A stretch of DNA of 64,000 bases from Helianthus annuus. Taxonomy: Eukaryota; Streptophyta; Magnoliopsida; Asterales; Asteraceae. Each line of letters begins with the position of its first letter. Within the stretch, counting starts at the first letter, position 1. The notes beneath the pieces are model-generated. The model was not told where the DNA came from and did no database searches. It was given only the letters and a program-made list of their open reading frames with translations. Location of the stretch: assembly GCF_002127325.2 (NCBI RefSeq), contig NC_035448.2, forward strand, positions 89,718,753 through 89,782,752, in the 5' to 3' direction. Positions 43,201-54,250 of this stretch are shown piece by piece. The translations under genes and the position numbers were made by a program.

Positions 43201-45008
43201 ACGACTTAGAGCTGGGAGCTGTTGTTTTTGCGCTTAAGATATGGCGACACTACCTGTACGGTACCAGGTGCACGATTTACACCGATCATAGGAGTCTCGA
43301 GCATATCCTTAAGCAGAAGGATTTGAACATGCGTCAACGACGGTGGGTTGAACTACTGAACGATTACGAATGCGCCATCAAATACCATCCAGGCAAAGCC
43401 AATGTTGTGGCTGACGCACTCAGTCGGAAAGATACTTTACCTCCGCGCGTGCGAGCGCTACAGCTTACGATTCAGTCTAGCCTTCCTGCACAAATACGAG
43501 ATGCTCAGGTAGAAGCATTGAAACCCGAAAATGTCAAAGCTGAAGCCTTACGCGGCTCAAGGCAACGATTAGAACAGAAGGCAGACGGCGCCTACTATGT
43601 AACGGGGCGTATTTGAGTCCCACTTTATGGCGGTCTACGCGAACTTGTAATGGATGAAGCTCACAAGTCTCGCTACTCGGTACATCCAGGGTCGGATAAA
43701 ATGTACCACGACATCAGAACTACTTATTGGTGGCCTAGCATGAAGGCCCACATTGCCACTTATGTCGGCAAATGCTTGACCTGTGCGAGAGTCAAGGTCG
43801 AATACCAGAAACCAGCGGGTCTACTTCAACAACCCAATATACCACAGTGGAAATGGGAGGAAATTTCCATGGATTTTGTTACAGGCCTGCCCAGATCTCA
43901 GCGTGGTAACGATACTATTTGGGTGATCGTGGATCGACTCACCAAGTCTGCTCATTTCCTGGCAATCAAAGAAACAGACAAATTTTCCACACTAGCAGAC
44001 ATATACTTAAAGGAAGTAGTCTCCAGGCACGGGGTGCCCACCTCTATCATTTCGGATCGGGATGCACGATTCACGTCAGAGCTATGGCAAGCAATGCACA
44101 AATCTTTCGGCTCACGATTAGACATGAGCACAGCATATCATCCTCAGACGGATGGGCAGTCTGAGCGAACGATCCAAACTCTTGAAGACATGCTTCGGGC
44201 ATGCGTTATAGACTTCGGCAACGGCTGGGAAAAGCACCTCCCTTTGGTGGAGTTTTCATACAATAACAGTTATCACACCAGCATACAAGCCGCTCCATTT
44301 GAGGCATTGTACGGACGAAAATGCCGGTCACCCCTCTGTTGGGCAGAGGTGGGGGATAGTCAGATTACGGGTCCAGAAATTGTAGTGGACGCCACAGAAA
44401 AGATAGCACGGATACGACAACGCGTGGCGGCAGCACGCGACCGTCAGAAAGCCTACGCGGACAAGCGTAGAAAGCCATTGGAATTTCAGGTCGGGGACCG
44501 GGTTTTACTTAAAGTCTCACCCTGGAAGGGTGTGGTTCGTTTTGGCAAACGGGGCAAACTCAATCCGCGGTATGTCGGACCATTCGAGATCATAGAGAAA
44601 ATAGGCAAAGTAGCCTACAAGCTAAATCTACCAGCTGAACTCGGTGCAGTTCACAATGTCTTTCACGTATCGAATCTGAAGAAATGCCTATCAGATGAGA
44701 CCCTTATCATTCCTTTCAAAGAACTCACCATCGACGAGCAGTTGCAGTTCGTCGAGGAACCAGTCGAAATCACGGACCGGGATGTAAAGGTCCTCAAAAA
44801 CAAGAGAATCCCTCTTGTTCGAGTTCGTTGGAACTCCAAACGTGGCCCAGAGTACACCTGGGAACGCGAAGACAGGATGACAGAAAAGTACCCCCAGTTA
44901 TTCGGAACCAATGCAACCACTACTGAGGCTGAAGCTACTACTTCGGAATTTCGGGACGAAATTCCAGATCAACGGGGGGAGGATGTGACACCCCAGGAAA
45001 ATCAGTGA
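40261..45008 (+). pseudogene. Gag-pol of element E, broken
   Basis: Exon 1 at 40261-40357, intron 40358-40456, exon 2 onward. All domains of a Tekay polyprotein are present: capsid, knuckles [14 protein letters not shown] and [14 protein letters not shown], protease [12 protein letters not shown] with FIDDILIYS, RNase H, integrase with ISDRDARF and [16 protein letters not shown] and chromodomain. Breaks: a small insertion near 42305 shifts the frame at the start of RT (SSPW region); in-frame TAG at 42432-42434, 42972-42974 and 43005-43007, each where sisters have CAG; TGA at 43614-43616 where sisters have TGG. Gag and protease remain open (about 620 codons), so particles might still form. RT, RNase H and integrase cannot be made as one chain. 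Confidence 0.93.
40358..40456 (+). other. Small intron in gag of element E
   Basis: CAAGCAG|GTAGTA to ACACAATAG|GTCAGC, 99 bp, in phase. Confidence 0.7.
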
Positions 45009-45088
45009 ACGAACGATTGAACTTACCTAGCTTCCTCAGTGAGTGCGTACCAAATTTCGGGACGAAATTTCTTTTTAGTTGGGGATAA

Positions 45089-45666
45089 TGTGACAACTCG
45101 TAATTCCGCACCTACTTTGTGTAACGATACGTGCTTGTGTGAACCTTGTTGATTTAAATGAATGATTATTATGATTATTTGCTTTGTGTCTTGTAATGTA
45201 TATATCTATGTAAACGGCCCAAACGCACAACACACGCACGATCGCACATGTCATTTGGGCCACACAACTTGTATTCGGTCCAAGCGCAGCCCAAGCAAGG
45301 GCCGACCCACTTCTCTTATACGTACAACATACACAGAACCTTAAGGGGGTCGTTTCTCATTTGTTACTAAACACCCACACACACTAAAACCCTAGCTCTC
45401 CTCTCTCTCTCTCTCTCACGAACTCGAAGGCAACCGCACACATCATCGAAGTTCATAGTGTTTCGGATCATTCTCTGTTATTTGATGTTATGCTTGATCG
45501 ATGACGGTGTGTTGTATATGATTGATTTAATCCGTTCATGTTTGTGAAATCAATATCATAGGGTTGCATGATGCTGTGTTATAGCTAGTAATGATAAGAT
45601 GAATCGGTTCATATGTGTATGGTAATAATAATCGGATGAATCTATCATCGAGTATAGTGTGGTGTA
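45089..45666 (+). repeat. 3' LTR of element E, truncated by H
   Basis: First 578 bp of the E LTR, cut at GTGTGGTGTA where minus-strand LTR H begins. Compared with the 5' LTR it lacks 28 bp that contain the leader donor CCG|GTTAGTAC. Confidence 0.9.
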
Positions 45667-46620
45667 TGTCACACCCCCAAAATCCACCTGCGGAGTATCA
45701 CCGCTTGGGAGCGTGACTGACCAGGATCAAGCCACCAATCATATTGAACATGTAAATAATATTAAGTAAAATAAATGTAAACCATCCATCCAATACGATA
45801 GGTGTTCAAAACATAACCATAGTTTCAAAGTGTAGCGGAAGCATAGTAAATAAGCCAACAATAGTTAATAGTTTTAAATGTCATAATAGTTCAACGTAGA
45901 AACCACGATCCTTGTCCACAACGACCCGCTTCTCCAGTGCAAGCTCCAAGTACCTAACGATCTGCAAGACATGTAACAGAATGATCAACAAACTAGTTGA
46001 GCGAGTTCACAGTAAGTAAGTGCGTAACAGTAAGTAACGGGTGGCTCTACTGGGCCAATAGTAAGTTATACAGGTGGGGGCTTCCCATGTTATGTGACCA
46101 CTAGACTATTCGTATCAACTACTCGTATCATCCCTGTTCTTCATCCGAGAACAGTAGCGCGTATGGGGTGTGCGTAGGTTTTACGCACGTATCCTTCACA
46201 ACCGAGGATAGAAGTAAGTAATGCGTACACGTAGGTTTTACGTGCGTGCCTGACATCCGAGGCAGTAATTGGCATATGACCACGTAGGTGTTATCCTAAC
46301 CTACGGAACCGTCCTGACATCCGAGGACCATGGTAGGTGATAGTCTAGGAAAAGCATATATACGTTCTTAGTCAATGGTAACCTTTATCCCATTCCCACG
46401 ACCCGGGAATCCCATGCCTTAGTAGGAGTGTGAACTCACCTTGGTTTGCTCGGTATGCTAAGTTATGCACTCACAAGTAATCAATCAAGTCCTATTGTAT
46501 GCACGTATAACAAATCAGTTCATGTTCGCAACGATACGCATGTAATCTAATGTCACATAGTGCTCGATAGCCAATATCATGTACCAATCATGTATCACGT
46601 AACAGTTAACCCATTCATAC
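45667..46620 (-). repeat. LTR fragment H (minus strand)
   Basis: The 3' part of a Tekay LTR: U5 end (TGTCACACCCCC at 45667), GCTTCCGCTA, acceptor (45962), partner motif (46001-46011), hairpin array (46135-46328) and donor (46429-46439). It stops at 46620, where plus-strand integrase sequence of J begins. The 5' half and any internal region are missing. It inserted into the E LTR; the preceding GTGTA would be one target duplication. Confidence 0.85.
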
Positions 46621-47757
46621 AATTTCCCTGGATTTTGTTACTGGCCTGCCTAGATCTCAACGTGGGAATGATACTATTTGGGTGATCGTGGATCGACTCA
46701 CTAAATCTGCACACTTCTTGGCTATTAAGGAAACAGACAAGTTCTCTACATTAGCAGACATTTACCTAAAGGAAGTTGTCTCGAGGCACGGGGTGCCAAC
46801 CTCCATTATTTCCGATCGTGATGCACGTTTTACTTCAGAACTATGGCAAGCAATGCACAAATCTTTTGGCTCTCGGTTAGACATGAGCACAGCTTATCAC
46901 CCTCAAACGGATGGGCAGTCTGAACGCACCATCCAGACTCTAGAAGACATGCTTCGAGCTTGTGTTATCGATTTCGGTAACGACTGGGAAAAACATCTTC
47001 CGTTAGTGGAGTTTTCGTATAACAAGAGTTACCACACCAGCATTCAAGCCACTCCATTTGAGGCATTGTACAGGCGTAAATGTCGATCACCTCTTTGTTG
47101 GGCAGAAATGGGGGATAGTCAGATCACAGGTCCAGAACTTGTAGTAGATGCCACTGAAAGAATTGCACAGATACGACAACGAATGGCGGCAGCTCGTGAC
47201 CGTCAGAAAAGTTATGCTGATAAGCGCAGGAAACCACTCGGGTTCCAGGTTGGGGATCGAGTGCTACTCAAAGTCTCACCCTGGAAGGGTGTAGTTCGTT
47301 TTGGCAAACAAGGCAAGCTAAATCCGCAGTATGTTGGACCGTTCGAAATCATTGAGAGAATAGGCAATGTGGCCTACAAACTGAACCTACCAGCAGAACT
47401 TGGTGGAGTTCACAACGTCTTTCACGTGTCAAATCTGAAGAAATGTCTGTCAGATGAGACCCTCATAGTTCCTTTGAAGGAGCTCACTATCGACGATCAG
47501 TTGCGATTCGTCGAGGAACCAGTTGAAATCACGGACCGGGACGTTAAGGTCCTCAAGCACACCAGAATACCTCTTGTTCGAGTTTGTTGGAACTCCCGTC
47601 GTGGCCCAGAGTTCACCTAGGAATGAGAAGACCAAATGAAACTCAAGTATCCCCATTTGTTCAGGAACAGTGCAACCACTACTGAGGCTGAAGCTACTGC
47701 GGAATTTCGGGACGAAATTCCAAACCAACGGGGGGATGATGTGACACCCCAGGAAAA
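46621..47757 (+). pseudogene. Element J integrase to chromodomain fragment
   Basis: Begins within integrase just before the first catalytic Asp region (DFVTGLP). It keeps [20 protein letters not shown], the GPY/F-like module and part of the chromodomain. The frame ends at TAG 47618-47620 (Trp in sisters), followed by TGA at 47624-47626. The conserved ending DDVTPQENQ is still visible in the old frame. Gag, protease, RT and RNase H are absent, removed with the 5' LTR by the event that created the H/J junction. Confidence 0.9.
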
Positions 47758-48744
47758 CCAGGAAAACAACGCAACATAACTAGCTTCCTCAGTGACTACG
47801 TGCTAAATTTCGGGACGAAATTTCTTTCAAGTTGGGGATAATGTGACAACCCGAGTTTCCAAGGTCTTTACTTGACACATTACTGGTCTCGTGAATTGTT
47901 TTTAGTAATCCTTTGTGGTATAACTTGTTCATGCTTGACAAACAAATGTTAATGTAATTATTTTATAAGTTTCATTAATCATTAAACTGCGTAGGTTGTA
48001 TGTGGTGTAGTATTGTTTTTATATATATGTATGAGTACATGATGAAGCTTGAAAGCTTCGCCACCCACACATCGACGAAGCTTAACCTTCGCCAAAACCA
48101 TATTGACGAAGCTTAACCTTCGTCGTGTCTCACACAACCTTCGTCGGCCCAGTCTTCGCCGAAGCCCATTAAGAGCCCAATACGCTGTTACGTGTATATT
48201 TTGCGTAGAACTGTTACGTTATTCTTTTTACCAGCCGATTGAAAACCCTAGACTTCTCTTCTCTCCCTTGCACCCGGCGGCTGTTACTAACCCACTCGAA
48301 GTTCTTTGTTCCATCTCGATTCTTCCGGTATGTACGCGATCATAGACTAACTGATAGTATTATGGCCTGAGGTGTGATTTAATATATATATACGTATTAA
48401 TAGTGGTGTATTTGTTGAAAGGCATGATGAATTGATATCTTGCCTGAGATAATAAATGAATTGGGTTTCAAGTTGATGATTGAAATTATTGTGTTGATTA
48501 GAATAGGATCTTTTGATGTTTTTAAACTTATTAGAATGATTCATTAACTGATTTGGTGGACGGTTGTTTCCGATTTATTGCTGATGATTGAATGATGATC
48601 TCGATCGCACGATGATTAGTAATTTATATGACTGCATGCTCTGGTCTGATTGAATGGTTGTATGATGTTATTGATCATCTGTTAGAATGCATTAGAGTTC
48701 TTGCGTTCTGTAACTGATAAGGATGATCATGTTTACCTGGGGAA

Positions 48745-48960
48745 CCTTCAGTGAGGAAGGTTAAGGTTCCTCGTGAGGAAGGTTAAGGTTCCTCGTGAGG
48801 AAGGTTAAGGTTCCTCGTGAGGAAGGTTAAGGTTCCTCATGAGGAAGGTTAAGGTTCCCCGTAGGGGAAGGTTAAGGTTCCTCATGAGGAAGGTTAAGGT
48901 TCCCCGTAGGGGAAGGTTAAGGTTCCTCGTGAAACCTGTAAGTACTTAAGGTTCCTCGTG
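48745..48960 (+). repeat. 22-bp tandem hairpin array in LTR F
   Basis: About eight units of GAAGGTTAAGGTTCCTCGTG type. Most contain the dyad TTCCTC-GT-GAGGAA; two contain TTCCCC-GTA-GGGGAA. Confidence 0.92.
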
Positions 48961-48984
48961 AAATTTATAAGTAACAGTAGTCAA

Positions 48985-49275
48985 GTATGTTAACTCTGTT
49001 AGTGTGATAACTCTGTTAGTATGTTAACTTTGTTAGTATGTTAACTCTGTTAGGTATGTTAACTCTATTATGCATTTTAAGAATGTAAACCCAGTTAATT
49101 TATTAACTGTGTTAAGCTTATTAACTCTGTTAATTTTATTAACTCTGTGAAATTATGTATGCCACTCTGTTAAGTATATAACTCTGTTAGTTTGTTAACT
49201 CTGTTAGTTAACTAACACTGTTAGCTTATTATTCATGTTATATATGTTAATCCTGTTAAGTTTGTTAACCTTGTC
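48985..49275 (+). repeat. Degenerate GTTAACTCTGTTAGT array
   Basis: About fifteen irregular copies of TTAACTCTGTTAG spaced about 14-20 bp, directly after the hairpin array and before the inner intron. Confidence 0.85.
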
Positions 49276-49513
49276 AAGTATGTTAAAGAATAACCATGTT
49301 AGAATAAACTGTGAAAGACATTTATGAGAAGCATGAATTGCATGAGATTGACTTACTGCTTACGTGATACATGATGTTAACTGCCAAGCACACTTAGTGA
49401 CCTAGATTACATGTGAAACCTTACCAACATGTACTGATTGTGTATACGTGCATAACTATAGGACTTGACTGATTACTTGTGAGCACATAGTTTAGCATAC
49501 CGAGCAAATCAAG

Positions 49514-50024
49514 GTGAGTTCACACTCTTTCCAAGGCATGGGATTCCCAAGGGTTGGGAATGGGTTAATGATTTAAACGGTAACTACAACCATTCTCCGT
49601 GGGTAGGATGCCAAGATTACACACTAGACCAAAACTCTATCATTAAGTCCCTCATCATATCGACTTAATCGCCGAGGCCTTTGGAGAGCGGGTCATTAGT
49701 TAATAGCGCTATTAGGTTTAACAAACCTCACAACGTGTCGTTCGAACGGGCGTGTACTAATGGACTATGGGCAAAGGGTCAATGCTGATAGACATTGACT
49801 TAGGGCACCTCTTACATTTTCGTAGCAGTCGATACACACGGTCTAGTAACACATGGGAAGCCCCCACTAATCTTCGCACACATGTCTGGGAGACCGCGAT
49901 ACGAATTAATACGATACATGGTTTACAAAACGAATATATGATTTACGCAACGAATACTATAACTAAACAACCAACTGTGAACTCGCTCAACTTTGTTGTT
50001 GACTCGTTGTTACATGCCTTGCAG
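49514..50024 (+). other. Candidate leader intron in LTR F
   Basis: Donor CAAG|GTGAGTTCACA, partner TGTGAACTCGC at 49976-49986, acceptor TGCCTTGCAG ending 50024; 511 bp. Also holds ATTCCCAA/TTGGGAAT near 49542-49562. Confidence 0.55.
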
Positions 50025-50312
50025 GTCGTTAGGTACTCATGGAGCTTGCACAGGGAGGCGCGGTCGTTGTGGGACATGGCAGTGTGTGCCATGCTAAAAA
50101 CATTACTTTATTTCGTACTTAATACTTACATTGGGTTTTACAATTATGCTTCCGCTAAACACTTAACTATGTTTTTGATTTGAAACACCTTTCATATTGT
50201 GTGGTTGAATTCTACTTATTACTTGATATGTTCAATATGATTGGTGGCTTGATCCTGGTCAGTCACGCCTCCAAGCGGTGGTACTCCGCATGTGGATTCT
50301 GGGGGTGTGACA

Positions 50313-50421
50313 AGCAGGGGTTAGGATATGGATAATAGGGATCTTGATATCCTCTGGGATTTTCAAGGATGATCCTAGATTGGCCAATGCATCAGCTTCT
50401 GCATTCTCTTCTCTGGGTACC
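50313..50421 (-). pseudogene. RNase H fragment of a Tat/Ogre-like element (K)
   Basis: Minus-strand translation gives QVPREENAEADALANLGSS, the C-terminal RNase H motif of Tat/Ogre-type gypsy pol. It is cut on the left by LTR F and joined on the right to the 3' end of LTR K, with everything from primer site to RT missing. Confidence 0.8.
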
Positions 50422-51144
50422 TGGTCAAAAATCAAGCAAAGATAATACAACCAAATCTTTAGATGTGAGGTGTGATGCTTGAATCGATGAACAATGCTAA
50501 GGATAACAATCAAATGTAATGAACAAATGACACCAGGATTTATACGAGGAAAAAGCCCTTGATCAAGAGTTGATCTCCGGCATAAAAAACCTCGGGTGAT
50601 GGAAACTACCGATCACCAACTAAGATTAAACAATAAAAGATTACAACTCGGGACGATAACAAGCTTGTTACAAGGATCACTAGTGTGTAATGTGCTAAAA
50701 ATGTGTATGAAATCGCCAAGCAATGCTCAAGAGCCAATTAAGAGCAGTTACGAGTGTGTGTGTGTGTGCCGAATATAGCAAAAAGTGTTCTAATCAAGCT
50801 TGTTATCCCCATTTTAAATTAGAAATAACTACATTAACAAACAATCCGACAATCACGCGAACTCCCCACGATCTCCATAACGTTCATGAGAATTCAGCAC
50901 GTGAGGAATATTAAGGGAATATGCTCCAGGAACTTCGGTAAGACTTAGTCCATGCTTCAGCTCCTACAAAACAACTTTATATTCGAAATAAACAACCGTT
51001 AGTGTGAGGATAACAATAGTGATCCTGAATCCTGATCCTGCAATACTCCCTGAGGATCACTAATTCAAGTAGAATTAAGGATCCTTGATCCCGGCAGCAC
51101 TTGAGGATCCATGATCCTTAGGATGATAAAATCCTCCCCTAACA
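50422..51144 (-). repeat. LTR K (Tat/Ogre-like), minus strand
   Basis: About 723 bp. On the minus strand it begins TGTTAGGGGAGGATTTTATC (51144) and ends TTTTTGACCA (50422), lacking the last few bases seen in LTR L. It shares about 90 bp near its 3' end with LTR L (GTGATCGGTAGTTTCCATCA and following) in inverted orientation. It contains many GATCCT motifs. No target duplication was recognised. Confidence 0.75.
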
Positions 51145-51222
51145 GTCAGCAGTATCTTGTCTATTATGTTAGTAAAAGTTTATTAGATACTGAAACTAGA
51201 TATTCTCATCTAGAAAAATTAA
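51145..51222 (+). pseudogene. Pol remnant between two inverted LTRs
   Basis: 78 bp, plus strand, translating to VYYVSKSLLDTETRYSHLEK, the RT-RNase H junction of Tat/Ogre pol. It is flanked by the TGTT ends of LTR K and LTR L, so both inserted here or it is a rearrangement product. Confidence 0.8.
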
Positions 51223-51941
51223 TGTTAGGGCAGGATTTTAATGACCTATGATCCTTACATGATATCCTAACAAATGATCCTTGTTTCTTTGGCAGATAGT
51301 GATCCTCAAAAGAGCTTCAGGATCAGGATCATGGATCATCCTAAGGATCCTCATACTAACGATTGTTCTCTTTCAATTTAATGTTGTTTTGCAGGAATGA
51401 CGAGTTGGACCTGGTCTTGGCAATGTTATTAAGGAATCTTTCACGTAAATCTCGCACATACATCACCGGAAATAGACGTTGTGGAGAATATGGAAACCTA
51501 GCACAAATTACGGGCAATTAGTTAGGCTAAATTTACTTCTATTTCTAAAGGGGTAACGAGCTAGTAGTTAGGTGACTTGCCTAAAATTCAACCACACACG
51601 CTTGTATAAATTGCACTCTTGAACATTCGGAAAAAACACACACACTTCTTACACACTCTAGCATACTACACCATAGTTATCCTTGTACCTAGCTCGTTAC
51701 CATCCAAAGTTGTAAACATTGTTTATTATATTGAAGTTTGGTGATCGGTAGTTTCCATCACCCGAGGTTTTTTATGCCGGAGATCATTCATTGTTCAAGG
51801 GCTTTTTCCTCGTATAAATCCTTGTGTCACTTATGCAATTTTCATTTAAGTGATCCTTATCTTTGTTCATCATACCAAGCATCATTCCCCGTTTACAAAG
51901 AGTTTGGTTGCATTATCCTTGTGTGATTTTTGACCAAAACA
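51223..51941 (+). repeat. 5' LTR of element L (Tat/Ogre-like)
   Basis: About 719 bp, TGTTAGGGCAGGATTTTAAT to GACCAAAACA, directly followed by a primer site and gag. It is dense in GATCCT/AGGATC motifs in its first 150 bp. Left flank ATTAA. Confidence 0.8.
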
Positions 51942-51944
51942 GTT

Positions 51945-51962
51945 TGGCGCCCACCGTGGGGC
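51945..51962 (+). promoter_or_regulatory. Primer binding site of element L
   Basis: TGGCGCCCACCGTGGGGC, the primer site form typical of Tat/Ogre gypsy elements, three bases after the LTR. Confidence 0.8.
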
Positions 51963-52019
51963 AATTGGTGCTTCATTCATAAGAAAGTTTTTCTGTTGGT
52001 GATCATTCCGGAGTGTTGC

Positions 52020-52934
52020 ATGGCTTCATCGTTGAAGAATACCTCCACAGCGATGTCTGCAGTCAATTCATCTAAGGGCATTCCACCTTTGCCTCCACCA
52101 CCAGCTGGATCTCAGAAAAATGCTGAGAAGAGACCAACTCCTATTTTCACTAAACCTTCATCTTCTTCTGCTCTAACTTCTTCTGCTCCCAGTACTAGTG
52201 ATATATTTACTTTGATTTTGCAGATGAGGGATCGTATGCAGCAGCAGGATGAAACTAATGACAGGATCCTCAAGGAAATCGGAGATCTCAAAAGGCAAAA
52301 GAAAACGGCAGAGGATCATTCCCCACTGATGCCCAAATCTTTGAATTTTGATACTCCGATGATTACTTCTCAGCCATCAGAGGTCCCAGACATTCAACAT
52401 ATGGGTGGACCAAAAGGAGTACACTTCGGCTCAGCAACAGTGACTCAGGCATCAGGATCATATTTCCAGCCGGCAGGATCCTATACTCAGCATATGGGAT
52501 CCTTCATGAATTCAGGAGCCTACTCAGGAGCACAGCAAGTCCTAGGATCCTCCTTTGTTCCAGGATCATCCCAGGTTCAAGGATCCTCTTTCGTTCCAGG
52601 ATCACCCCAAGTTCAGGGATCCCTCCAGATGCCAGGATCCTTGAAGAGTTTGCAAACAGGAAGTTCAGATGTCCATCAAGGAGATTTTATTCCAATGCAG
52701 ACCATTGCTTCCACTGGTCCCTCCATCATCCCAGAATCCTAGCAATATGGATTCACATCCAATGTTCCTAACTTGAACCCGATGGGAGGTAACACTTTTA
52801 ATAATTCTCTTACCACTAACCATGGATTCATGCAGGATACAGGTATCAACCATGCTATGGCCAGAGAACTGAAGAAACTAAAGGATATGATATCAAGTGT
52901 TCCAGGGGTAGTCAAACCTATCCCGGAGATTGCA
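52020..52934 (+). pseudogene. Gag of element L, N-terminal part
   Basis: Starts ATG GCT TCA (52020). The first 240 codons are Ser/Pro/Gln-rich with a coiled-coil-like stretch (MRDRMQQQDETNDRILKEIG) and a repeat of the type SSFVPGSxQVQG around 52540-52640. An in-frame TAG (52740-52742) interrupts it, then the same frame continues to GVVKPIPEIA at 52934, where element G inserted. The capsid part follows at 62735. The frame across the G insertion is kept when one TTGCA copy is counted. One nonsense change therefore separates this from an open gag. No function beyond the Tat-type gag role is claimed for the N-terminal repeats. Confidence 0.82.
52930..52934. repeat. Target-site duplication TTGCA, left of element G
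   Basis: Matches 62730-62734 exactly. Confidence 0.92.
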
Positions 52935-53226
52935 TGTCACACCCCCAAAATCCACCTGCGGATAACACCCGCTTCGAGGGCGTGACTGACCAGGATCCAG
53001 CCACCAATTATACTGAATATTTAAGTTGATAACGAAAGTAATACTTACTAATCAAAAGCTTAGCAAATATTAAGTTCAGAGTTTAAGTTCAAAACAGTAA
53101 TAAGTAGCGGAAGCTTAAGTAAAGAAGTTTAAACATAGTTCATGTTTCAAAATAAGGTAACACCCAGCACAAGGGTGAACAGACACTACGCGTTCCCAAG
53201 CTGCAAGCTCCTTTGTCACTGGTTAC

Positions 53227-53797
53227 CTGCAAAGCATGCAGTAAGGGGTCAACAATAATGCTGAGTGAGTTCACTAGTTGTCCAGTTTTAATTACCAAAA
53301 ACTTTGTTTCACTGGTTAATTTATCCGTTTATACATGCCCTGGGGAGCTACCCCAAAAGTTAACGACTAAACTGTTTTCCAATACCGAACACTAGGTAAC
53401 CGTTGCGTATCCGCAGGATGCCCCGATGTCAATGTTCTATCATCATTGACGAATATCTGAGTACATTAGTTCACGACCGTCCCAAACCAGGGCACGGTGT
53501 GAGGCTGGTAAACACCTAAATAGCGCTATCAACTAATAACCCGCTCGCCTGAACCCGGCGACTAATCGGTATTTGTAGTAGGGACTTGAGTGATAGAGTT
53601 TCGTTTAGTGCCGTTAGTTGCAATCCGTATAAACAGTAATTAACCAAAAGGTTTCCCAATACCCGGGAAGGATAAGTAAGTTTTGTTCCCAATAACTAGG
53701 GAAGATATGTAAATGGTATCCCCTTTTACCAGGGGATAGGGTTGTTAGTCTCGTGTCCCAAACCACCGGGACGCATGCTTTTAAGTTGTGAACTCAC
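53227..53797 (-). other. Candidate leader intron in G LTR
   Basis: Donor CAAG|GTGAGTTCACA at 53797, acceptor TGCTTTGCAG|G ending at 53227 (571 bp). The acceptor-side partner GTGAACTCAC (53265-53274) gives a 10-bp helix without wobble. Hairpins TTCCC/GGGAA, TATCCCC/GGGGATA and GTCCC/GGGAC lie at 53655-53775. Confidence 0.55.
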
Positions 53798-54039
53798 CTT
53801 GGGTTGCTCGGTAGGTTTAGGTTACTTGTCAATCACGTTGGTCACCACGTCCTAACATGGTTACCGGTATAGGTCAGGTTTGGTATACAAGCATTCACGT
53901 AAAACACATACTGGCACGTAACAAGCATATAGGTAAACAGTGGGTTACTGGGCCGGCCTGAGTAATTAAGCAGTCAACAGATAGCCCAAGTTAAACACAT
54001 ATGGGCCCAGTAACCAAAATGAACAGCCCACTCGCAACC

Positions 54040-54250
54040 AGCTGGTCTCGAGTCGCAACCAGGTGGTTTCGGCTTGTCACGCTGTGGTTGCGAGTCGCAA
54101 CCGTGGTCTCGAGTCATCACGTTTTGGTTGCGAGTCGCAACGGCGTGGTCTTGAGTCGCAATTTCGTGGTTTCGACTTGTCATGCTTTGGTTGCGAGTCG
54201 CAACCGTATGGTTTCGAGTCGTAATGCAGTGGTTGCGAGTCGTAATCTGT
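54040..54250 (-). repeat. GTTGCGAGTCGCAAC dyad array in G LTR
   Basis: Three full copies of the 7-bp-arm dyad (about 54087, 54127, 54188) and several half or diverged copies (CGAGTCGTAAT, CGAGTCGCAACC). The other LTR has the same array at about 61438-61648. Overlapping ORFs of 69-120 codons reflect the repeat. Confidence 0.9.

Larger units (their letters stand above)
47842..50312 (+). repeat. 3' LTR of element J (LTR F)
   Basis: 2471 bp, TGTGACAACCCGAG to GGGGGTGTGACA. Upstream of a TATA-like TATATT (48195-48200) lie CGAAG(N6)CTTCG hairpins (48050-48170). AAACCCTAG is at 48243-48251 and leader donor CCG|GTATGT at 48328. Two arrays follow, then the inner intron, GCTTCCGCTA and U5. Right flank AGCAG (50313-50317) would be the target duplication. 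Confidence 0.9.

Noticed and set aside
48049..48345. 98-codon ORF in LTR F
   Set aside because: Overlaps the promoter region and the CGAAG hairpins; no sister LTR has a matching frame.
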